DNA of 5,114 bases from Spirochaetaceae bacterium (GTDB lineage Bacteria > Spirochaetota > Spirochaetia > B11-G9). The notes under the pieces were generated by a model. It did not search any database. It was not told where the DNA came from and saw nothing but the letters and a program-made list of their open reading frames with translations. Where the stretch lies: positions 1 to 5,114 of the forward strand of contig DAOVSY010000237.1 in NCBI GenBank assembly GCA_030633365.1, given 5' to 3'. Made by a program: the position numbers and the translations under genes. Shown in pieces: positions 1-5,114 of this stretch. The first letter of the stretch is position 1, and the number at the start of each line of letters is the position of its first letter.

Positions 1-1323
1 AGTCTTCAGGGCAGCATTGATAATAAGGGTCTCACAGAAAATAGAAGCAGTTTCTGCCAATGGCATTGGGTAGTCAGAGTTGAGGAAACTTTCATTTATA
101 AGACAATGACCATGATATCCATGACCCAGCTCGTGGGCCAAAGTTGTTAATCCTGAGAAGCTTCCGTCGAAGTTGGACATTATTCTACTTTCGCCAATTA
201 CATGAAGATTTTCGCAAAAAGCACCTCCGCGCTTTCCTTCACGTTGTTCTGCATCAATCCAGTTATTCTCAAAAGCATTTTCTGCATAATCAGCCAGGTT
301 ATCACTGAAGTCTCTGAATTTTGCAACAATAAACTCTTTAGCTTGTTCGTAATTAAATTTAAGTTCTTCCTTTCTGGAATTTCTATTATTTGATTTTTTT
401 ACCATTGGAGCGAAAAGATCATAAAAAGGCAGTCCGTTACTATGTCCCAGAAGTTCTGCTTTTTTTCTAAAATATTTTCTAAAAACCGGTAGATATTCTT
501 TTATTGCAGCAAACATTGCTTCAAGTGTTTTTTTATCCATTCTGGAGTTTATGAGTGTCATTTCAAGAGGGGATTTGTATCCACGAAGTTCTGAAATAGT
601 TATAACTTCACCTTTTATACTATTTAAAGATGCAGCTGCAGATTCTTCAAACTTTTTATAAACAGCAATTTCTGCATCAAACGCTTTTTTCCTTGTACTA
701 CTATCAGCTTCATTTGCCATATTGCGTACAACCGGAAGTGGCAGCTCTTTTTGTTCTCCATTTATTTCAATATCAACCTTTACTTTTGATGTAAGAACAT
801 TCCATAACTGTGACCATGCATTAGACCCTGTATTTTTAAGTTTAGAAGCAAGAATCTCTTCCTTATCTGATAATAGATATTTACTGTTATCACTGATTTC
901 CTTTAAAAAGAAGCTATGTTCCTTTAATAATCCTGAATTTTTAATAACTTTATCAATATTTTTTACCAGAGCAAACCAACGTGCAAATTGTACTGTTGCT
1001 TTTGTTATTTCGGGTATTCTTTGTTCCAGCATTTCTGTATATCTCTTTGCTGTATTATTAGATGCATCTACACTAAAAGTAAGTTCAGCATATGAAGAAA
1101 GAGCAGAATAGAGTTTTCTAATACTGATATATAAGTCCAGGTATTTTCTGATGATGTTTCCGATTTCTGCAGGATTATCCTGTACAGCAGAAGATTCAAT
1201 TAGTTCTTCTACTGCCAGGGTATTTAGTTCTGAAATATTTATATCCAGTTCTTTTATATCATTTAAATAATTATCCGATTTAAAGGATGTATAAAGAGCG
1301 TCCAGATTCCATTTCATGTTCAT
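1..1323 (-). CDS. pepF: Oligoendopeptidase F-type zinc metallopeptidase (family M3), C-terminus cut off by window edge
   Basis: Cytosolic zinc endopeptidase of the M3 (PepF/thimet-like) family, which cuts short oligopeptides, probably in peptide turnover. The reading frame is open from the start to the left edge (441 codons, no stop). The family is usually about 600 residues, so about 150 are missing. The N-terminus MNMKWNLDALYTSF resembles the opening of PepF/M3 proteins. Residues 363-370 read GKRGGAFC, a conserved stretch just before the active site. The zinc motif HELGH is at 397-401: H397 and H401 bind zinc and E398 is catalytic. E424 in LAETAS is the probable third ligand, 27 residues on. 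I chose the ATG at 1323 because it overlaps the stop of the upstream synthetase gene as ATGA and lies 7 bases after GAGG. A second in-frame ATG at 1317 is possible but sits 13 bases from that site. The family is certain; the exact peptide substrate is not. Confidence 0.93.
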   Translation of the reverse strand, partial: MNMKWNLDALYTSFKSDNYLNDIKELDINISELNTLAVEELIESSAVQDNPAEIGNIIRKYLDLYISIRKLYSALSSYAELTFSVDASNNTAKRYTEMLEQRIPEITKATVQFARWFALVKNIDKVIKNSGLLKEHSFFLKEISDNSKYLLSDKEEILASKLKNTGSNAWSQLWNVLTSKVKVDIEINGEQKELPLPVVRNMANEADSSTRKKAFDAEIAVYKKFEESAAASLNSIKGEVITISELRGYKSPLEMTLINSRMDKKTLEAMFAAIKEYLPVFRKYFRKKAELLGHSNGLPFYDLFAPMVKKSNNRNSRKEELKFNYEQAKEFIVAKFRDFSDNLADYAENAFENNWIDAEQREGKRGGAFCENLHVIGESRIMSNFDGSFSGLTTLAHELGHGYHGHCLINESFLNSDYPMPLAETASIFCETLIINAALKT

Positions 1324-2441
1324 TCTTTTTCCTCTCCCAACCGGCCTATCAGTTTTGACACATGTTCGTCTGTTAATAATTCCCGTAGTTTTTCTGGTTT
1401 TTGAAGCATCTTAAATAGTTCTGACTGAGCATTTTGCATAATTTCAAGATCTTCTTCGCTTATTTCAAGTGGTTTAAACTGATCTGAACTGGTAATTTCT
1501 TCTATCTTTGAAGTTATATTTTTAAATAATGGAGTTTGAATAAGAGTATCCAGCCATAAAAGATCTTCTTTGGCGTCTGGGTTATCAGAAGTTTCATTTT
1601 CCAGTTTATTAAGAGTTTTTGTTATTCTTGACTTGTCATCATTTGCAATACCAAGAGCATCAATTTGCTTTTTTAAATCATCAATAATAGCATTCTTTTT
1701 ATTAATATTAACATTATAATCTTTTTCTGTTCTTTCTGTCTGAGATTTTAAATAACGGATGTAAGTTCCCAGTTCATCTGCACTGCCTGCAATTCTATTT
1801 AAAATTGAAGAAAGTCTAAAAAGTAATTCTTTATCTGCATGGTATGGGTAGCGTATTGCATGATCAATTTCACCCCAGGCTTCTTCAAAAATAGTTCTTA
1901 CCTGTATTTCTACAAAATATTCTTTTTTCTTGTGAATAGTTTTTAGTACATAGTGAACAGATCTATAACCATAGGGATGTTCTTCTACCTGACAGTTATT
2001 ATCTCTATAGTAATCTAATATTTTTTTAGAGTCTCCATTTCTTACATATGCAATAGGTGATTCGATGAAATCCCATGTCTTTTTTAAATAATTATGTATA
2101 TGTATCCAGTCTTCTTTAAAAAGATGAATTGCCCTAATACCAATGAGGTCGGTAATCTCTGATTTGTAGTTCTCCGGATTTATTTTTCTGGTAGGATTCT
2201 GTATTGTTTTTCTTATTATTTTTTCTATTAAATGTTCATCTTTTTTTATTCTGTAGTTAATAGAATGTACATGATCTGTATGTAGTATTTGTTCCAGAAC
2301 TTGCTTCCCTGAAAATTCCAGATCATTTTTTATAGTAGAATAATTATCAGATATTTCTTTTAGAGTTTCCCATTTTAAGCCGCTGCGATCAAATTTAAGA
2401 GGATCAATGTTATATGTATCAAAAAAATTATGCTCTTCCAA
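1320..2441 (-). CDS. RelA/SpoT-domain nucleotide pyrophosphokinase, synthetase-only, with long C-terminal helical extension
   Basis: A 373-residue protein with one RelA/SpoT synthetase domain at about residues 45-215. Family members transfer pyrophosphate from ATP to GDP or GTP to make (p)ppGpp; some relatives act on other substrates. Visible motifs are YRIKKDEHLIEKI (63-75, ATP-binding basic residues R64 and K66), TDLIGIRAIHLF (97-108, D98 as metal ligand), HPYGYRSVHYVL (155-166, Y159 as likely guanine-stacking tyrosine) and FVEIQVRT (176-183, E178 as catalytic glutamate) followed by EEAWGEIDH (186-194). There is no HD hydrolase domain upstream and no TGS or ACT domain downstream, so it resembles a small alarmone synthetase but is longer than RelQ/RelP (about 210-250 residues). 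Residues 225-373 are charged and probably helical or coiled coil, and I recognise no domain there. The start is TTG at 2441, 6 bases after GGAG; no in-frame ATG lies between it and an upstream in-frame stop. The stop overlaps the pepF start. (p)ppGpp synthesis is inferred; a tRNA-modifying toxic relative is a less likely alternative. Confidence 0.9.
   Translation of the reverse strand: MEEHNFFDTYNIDPLKFDRSGLKWETLKEISDNYSTIKNDLEFSGKQVLEQILHTDHVHSINYRIKKDEHLIEKIIRKTIQNPTRKINPENYKSEITDLIGIRAIHLFKEDWIHIHNYLKKTWDFIESPIAYVRNGDSKKILDYYRDNNCQVEEHPYGYRSVHYVLKTIHKKKEYFVEIQVRTIFEEAWGEIDHAIRYPYHADKELLFRLSSILNRIAGSADELGTYIRYLKSQTERTEKDYNVNINKKNAIIDDLKKQIDALGIANDDKSRITKTLNKLENETSDNPDAKEDLLWLDTLIQTPLFKNITSKIEEITSSDQFKPLEISEEDLEIMQNAQSELFKMLQKPEKLRELLTDEHVSKLIGRLGEEKE
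1329..1338 (-). promoter_or_regulatory. Ribosome binding site for pepF inside the end of the synthetase gene
   Basis: On the minus strand GGGAGAGG is read at 1338-1331, within the last codons of the RelA/SpoT-domain gene. It stands 7 bases before the ATG at 1323 and 13 before the ATG at 1317, which favours the upstream start. The ATGA overlap (1323-1320) suggests translational coupling: ribosomes finishing the first gene can restart on the second. Confidence 0.7.
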
Positions 2442-2447
2442 AGTATT

Positions 2448-2451
2448 CTCC
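2448..2451 (-). promoter_or_regulatory. Ribosome binding site deciding the TTG start of the RelA/SpoT-domain gene
   Basis: GGAG on the minus strand ends 6 bases before TTG at 2441, a good spacing. Reading further upstream in frame gives no ATG or GTG before a TAA stop. TTG is therefore the best start even though it is a weak initiator, which may keep synthesis of this enzyme low. Confidence 0.7.
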
Positions 2452-2533
2452 AGGAATGAATATATCTGCTGAAACAGAAGAACATATTAAATCTATAAAA
2501 TCAATAGAATTATTAAATGGTTCGAGGGAATCT

Positions 2534-2558
2534 ACAGTTCTTTTATATATAGTTAGCT
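2534..2558 (-). promoter_or_regulatory. Possible promoter -10 region for the leftward synthetase-pepF unit
   Basis: Read on the minus strand this segment contains a TATATATAAA run that could serve as a sigma-70-type -10 element, about 100 bases before the TTG start. No convincing -35 hexamer stands 16-18 bases upstream; the best I see, TTACTA, matches only half the consensus. In DNA this AT-rich such runs arise by chance, so this is a weak candidate. A promoter must lie somewhere in this gap unless the transcript starts inside the divergent gene. Confidence 0.25.
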
Positions 2559-2570
2559 GTTAATTAATAG
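2557..2570. promoter_or_regulatory. Imperfect AT-rich palindrome upstream of the exchanger promoter, possible operator
   Basis: CTGTTAATTAATAG is an inverted repeat with 6 of 7 positions matching in each half, centred on TTAATTAA. It lies where the -35 region of the rightward promoter would be, ending 10 bases before TATAAT. That position would suit a regulator site, but AT-rich palindromes are common by chance in such DNA. No regulator gene is visible in the window. Confidence 0.25.
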
Positions 2571-2580
2571 TAATTATTTA

Positions 2581-2586
2581 TATAAT
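2581..2586 (+). promoter_or_regulatory. Consensus -10 element (TATAAT) for the exchanger-hutH unit
   Basis: A perfect TATAAT stands 47 bases before the GTG start of the exchanger, predicting a leader of roughly 40 bases. The region 15-18 bases upstream (around TGTTAA and TTAATT) matches the -35 consensus poorly. The promoter may thus be weak, need an activator, or rely on the AT-rich upstream DNA. The inference rests on sequence match and position alone. Confidence 0.45.
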
Positions 2587-2621
2587 CGATTTAGTGATTT
2601 TTAAATCAGTCTTTGTGCTTT

Positions 2622-2627
2622 AAGGAG
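2622..2627 (+). promoter_or_regulatory. Ribosome binding site deciding the GTG start of the exchanger
   Basis: AAGGAG sits 6 bases before GTG at 2634. The overlapping ATG at 2632 is in another frame that stops after five codons. An in-frame TAA at 2628 rules out any earlier start, so GTG is the first possible initiator. Confidence 0.85.
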
Positions 2628-2633
2628 TAAAAT

Positions 2634-3668
2634 GTGGAAGAACTATTAAGATCAACTTTAGAGGGATTTCCTCTTATTGCACTAGCAGCAATAGCTGCCT
2701 TCACTTTATATACACTCAGTAAAGGTGCTGATATTTTAGTAGATGAAGCTGTTGCTCTGTCTGTTAAATGGGGTGTACCAAAAATGATAATTGGAGCTAC
2801 CATCGTCAGTCTTGGTACAACCTTACCAGAAGCCGCTGTTTCCGTAGGGGCTGCCCTACAGGGAAACCCTGATCTTGCCTTAGGTAATGCTGTAGGTTCC
2901 ATTATATGTGATACAGCACTGATTATAGGTCTCGCTTCCTTTATAGCTCCTCTTCAACTTGATAAATCATTAACAAACAAACAGGGCTGGCTTCAATTTG
3001 GAGCAGGTCTTCTTTTAATTGCAGTTTCTATTCCATGGCTTTCAATGGATACAGGTTTTTCCCAGGATGGAAATATAAGTCAGTTTATAGGTTTTGGATT
3101 TGTTCTGCTGCTTCTTGTTTATCTTGTAACTTCAATGAAGAGTGTAAAAAAGATTGATGGTTTAGGGGAGATGGTTGATGATATAATAGATGATGAAAAA
3201 TCTTCTTCATCCCTTATTGTTATGATCAAACTAATTTTAGGAATTGCACTTATAATTATCTCATCAAAGATTTTAATTCCTACGGTAGAAATAGGTGCTG
3301 TTCGTATTGGTATTCCTCAGAGTGTTATAGCTGCAACTTTAGTAGCCTTTGGTACATCTCTACCGGAGTTGGTTACAGCTATTACTGCTGCCCGAAAGGG
3401 ACATGGTGAGCTGGCAATAGGAAATATAATTGGTGCCGATATATTAAATGTTCTATTTGTTGTTGGGGTTTCTGCGTCTGTAACAGGAAGTGGCCTTGTT
3501 GTACCTTCTTCTTTCTTTACATTTCAGTTTCCAGTTATGATGATTGCTTTATTGGTATTTAGAGCAACTACTTTATTTGCTAAAAAAGCAATTACAAGAA
3601 AACATGGAGCAGTACTTTTTGGTATATATGTTATATATCTAATATCCAGCTTTACATGGTTAAGTTGA
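2634..3668 (+). CDS. Sodium/calcium exchanger of the CaCA superfamily (YrbG-like)
   Basis: Inner-membrane cation/Ca2+ antiporter of 344 residues; E. coli YrbG is about 325. It shows the two inverted alpha repeats that define the superfamily: GATIVSLGTTLPEAAVS (54-70) with GNAVGSIICD (84-93), and AATLVAFGTSLPELVTA (233-249) with GNIIGADILN (263-272). E66 and E245 are the paired ion-binding glutamates. About ten hydrophobic segments are visible, five on each side of an acidic, serine-rich loop (about 168-193, with VDDIIDDEKSSSS) that probably faces the cytoplasm. By comparison with the archaeal NCX_Mj structure, the Asn/Asp ion ligands appear as D93 and N272, the reverse of that protein's N81 and D240, and one serine ligand position is A268. 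It starts at GTG after AAGGAG and is followed 17 bases later by hutH, probably in one operon. Ca2+ export driven by Na+ or H+ is inferred from family; the coupling ion is unknown. Confidence 0.93.
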   Translation: MEELLRSTLEGFPLIALAAIAAFTLYTLSKGADILVDEAVALSVKWGVPKMIIGATIVSLGTTLPEAAVSVGAALQGNPDLALGNAVGSIICDTALIIGLASFIAPLQLDKSLTNKQGWLQFGAGLLLIAVSIPWLSMDTGFSQDGNISQFIGFGFVLLLLVYLVTSMKSVKKIDGLGEMVDDIIDDEKSSSSLIVMIKLILGIALIIISSKILIPTVEIGAVRIGIPQSVIAATLVAFGTSLPELVTAITAARKGHGELAIGNIIGADILNVLFVVGVSASVTGSGLVVPSSFFTFQFPVMMIALLVFRATTLFAKKAITRKHGAVLFGIYVIYLISSFTWLS

Positions 3669-3674
3669 TCCGCC

Positions 3675-3682
3675 AGGGAGGG
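3675..3682 (+). promoter_or_regulatory. Ribosome binding site for hutH in the 17-base gap
   Basis: AGGGAGGG lies between the exchanger stop and the ATG at 3686, with GGAG 5 bases before the start. The gap has no room for a terminator or a standard promoter, which supports cotranscription with the exchanger. Confidence 0.8.
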
Positions 3683-3685
3683 TAA

Positions 3686-5113
3686 ATGGTTAAAATAGAT
3701 GGAAATTCTTTAACAATAGAGGATGTCATAAAAGTATGCAGGAAGTTCGAAACTGTCAGTTTAGATGAAAAATCTATTCCTGCAATAATTAAATCACGAA
3801 AATATGTGGAAAAAGTTCTTTCTGAAGAGAGAATTGTTTATGGTATAACTACAGGTGTTGGTGAATTGGCAAATAAGCTGATTTCCAGTTCTGATGCGGA
3901 AAAGATGCAGGAAAATCTTATCCGCTCTCATGCTACGAGTGTAGGTAAACCTTTTTCTGAAGATGTTGTCAGGGGAATTATTCTTCTTAGAGCAAATGCA
4001 GTGTCCAAGGGTTTTTCCGGAATAAGGGTCACTGTAATTAAACTGCTTCTGGAACTTCTTAATCATAAAATCTACCCCTATATTCCCAGGCAGGGTTCTG
4101 TTGGTGCCAGCGGAGACCTTTCTCCTCTGGCTCATTTAGCTTTAGTACTTATGGGAGAAGGCGAATGTTTAAAAGATGGTAAGAGATATCCTGCCAAATC
4201 AGCTCTGGATTATGCGGGACTTGATCCTGTACGGCTGCAGCCCAAAGAAGGCCTGGCTTTAATAAATGGTACTCAGATTATGTCCAGTTTAGGTTGTCTT
4301 GCTGTAGATGATGCTGAAAAATTACTTAAGCATGCACAAATCGCCGGAGCCATGAGTCTTGAAGCCTTGCATGGTACATCAAAAGCCTACGATGCTCGTA
4401 TTCATGCAGTCAGGCCTCATCCTGGCCAAATTAGATGTGCATCCAATATGCGTCAGCTTATTAAAGATAGTGAGATAGTTGCCAGCCATGAAAATTGTGA
4501 AAAAGTTCAGGATGCATATACTTTAAGGTGTATTCCCCAGGTCTATGGTGCAGTTATGGACACAATTGACTATGTTAAAGGTGTTTTTTCTATAGAGATA
4601 AACTCTGCAACAGATAATCCTTTGATTTTTGAAGATCCTGAGGAAGCAATTTCCGGTGGTAACTTTCATGGAGAACCCTTAGCCTTTGCTCTCGATTTTC
4701 TTGGAATTGCCATGGCGGAAATGGGTAATATTTCTGAACGTACTGCAGACAGGCTTGTTAATCCTCATGTTTCCGGTTTACCTCCTTTTCTGGCAGAAAA
4801 CAGCGGCCTTAATTCGGGCTACATGATAGCCCAGTATACAGCAGCAGCTCTTGTATCGGAGAATAAGGTTCTGGCCCATCCTGCAAGTGTGGATTCAATA
4901 CCTACCTCAGCAGGCCAGGAAGATCATGTGAGTATGGGGCCTATTGCCGGTCGTCATGCTGTGGATATAATTAATAATGTAGAAAAGATTATAGCAATAG
5001 AAATGCTTGCGGCAGCCCAGGGTATAGATTTTCAAAAAAAACTGAAACCTGGAACCGGAACAAATGCAGCCTGGAAAGAAGTTCGGAAGCATATTCCTCA
5101 TTTAGGGGAAGAC
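3686..5113 (+). CDS. hutH: Histidine ammonia-lyase (histidase), C-terminus cut off by window edge
   Basis: Cytosolic enzyme that removes ammonia from L-histidine to give urocanate, the first step of histidine breakdown. The frame is open from ATG to the right edge (476 codons); the family is usually about 505-510, so around 30 residues are missing. The MIO cofactor triad Ala-Ser-Gly is at 141-143 in GSVGASGDLSPLAHL. Other active-site residues match the Pseudomonas enzyme: Y52 in YGITTGVG, H82 in RSHATSVG, N195 in LINGTQ, Q275, Y278 and R281 in QDAYTLR, F327 in GGNFHGEP, and E412 in GQEDHVSMG. That E412 plus the following Asp-His favours histidase over phenylalanine or tyrosine lyases, which carry Gln there. 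Differences from common bacterial histidases include YGITTGVG where INTGFG is usual and Gly at 410 where Asn is usual. It is the second gene after the exchanger; hutU, hutI or ftcD may follow beyond the edge but cannot be seen. Confidence 0.94.
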   Translation, partial: MVKIDGNSLTIEDVIKVCRKFETVSLDEKSIPAIIKSRKYVEKVLSEERIVYGITTGVGELANKLISSSDAEKMQENLIRSHATSVGKPFSEDVVRGIILLRANAVSKGFSGIRVTVIKLLLELLNHKIYPYIPRQGSVGASGDLSPLAHLALVLMGEGECLKDGKRYPAKSALDYAGLDPVRLQPKEGLALINGTQIMSSLGCLAVDDAEKLLKHAQIAGAMSLEALHGTSKAYDARIHAVRPHPGQIRCASNMRQLIKDSEIVASHENCEKVQDAYTLRCIPQVYGAVMDTIDYVKGVFSIEINSATDNPLIFEDPEEAISGGNFHGEPLAFALDFLGIAMAEMGNISERTADRLVNPHVSGLPPFLAENSGLNSGYMIAQYTAAALVSENKVLAHPASVDSIPTSAGQEDHVSMGPIAGRHAVDIINNVEKIIAIEMLAAAQGIDFQKKLKPGTGTNAAWKEVRKHIPHLGED

Positions 5114-5114
5114 A

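Noticed and set aside
202..393. A 63-codon plus-strand frame with a hydrophobic, leader-like sequence.
   Set aside because: It lies antisense to the conserved active-site region of pepF; the hydrophobic look comes from the complement of that sequence.
722..1111. A 129-codon plus-strand open frame, the longest on that strand in the left half.
   Set aside because: It is antisense to pepF, whose conserved motifs and unbroken frame are clear. It has no family resemblance and no good ribosome binding site.
2442..2633. Riboswitch or small RNA in the divergent intergenic region.
   Set aside because: Apart from the short AT-rich palindrome I see no stable GC-bearing stem, no known aptamer core and no terminator hairpin.
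2606..2902. A 98-codon minus-strand frame crossing the exchanger start.
   Set aside because: It is a shadow of the first alpha repeat of the exchanger, which carries the real family signature on the plus strand.
3669..3685. Terminator or promoter between the exchanger and hutH.
   Set aside because: The gap is 17 bases, filled mostly by a ribosome binding site, with no inverted repeat or T run.
3794..4135. A 113-codon minus-strand frame inside hutH.
   Set aside because: It is antisense to the histidase region holding the MIO triad, and its protein has no recognisable features.
4907..5101. A 64-codon minus-strand frame, cysteine-rich at its N-terminus.
   Set aside because: It is antisense to the conserved GQEDHVSMG region of hutH and has no independent support.

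Overview
The window is AT-rich, densely coded bacterial DNA holding four protein genes in two divergent pairs. A 192-base intergenic region (2442-2633) separates them. Strong Shine-Dalgarno sequences, TTG and GTG starts on two of the genes, a catabolic-type histidine ammonia-lyase and ordinary stop use all indicate a bacterium using the standard code. The taxon cannot be fixed from this sequence; a low-GC anaerobe such as a spirochaete, a clostridium or a fusobacterium would fit, and I lean weakly to a spirochaete.

Left half, minus strand: a synthetase-only RelA/SpoT-domain protein (1320-2441, TTG start) is followed, with a 4-base ATGA stop/start overlap, by an M3-family (PepF-type) oligoendopeptidase. 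The peptidase runs off the left edge, so only its first 441 codons are present. It includes the HELGH zinc site and the likely third zinc ligand. The two genes are almost certainly cotranscribed and translationally coupled.

Right half, plus strand: a CaCA-superfamily sodium/calcium exchanger (2634-3668, GTG start) is followed after 17 bases by histidine ammonia-lyase (hutH, 3686 to the right edge). The lyase has its MIO triad and all the main catalytic residues but lacks roughly the last 30 residues because the window ends. This pair also looks like one transcription unit. No other hut gene is visible, so whether an operon for histidine breakdown continues to the right is unknown.

The intergenic region holds a consensus TATAAT with a weak -35 region and an imperfect AT-rich palindrome for the rightward unit, plus a vaguer candidate promoter for the leftward unit. 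I saw no RNA gene, insertion sequence, CRISPR array or terminator hairpin. The window is largely housekeeping and catabolic. The points most worth a second look are the coupling of an alarmone-synthetase-like enzyme to a cytosolic peptidase, its long uncharacterised C-terminal half, and the swapped Asp/Asn ion-site residues in the exchanger.
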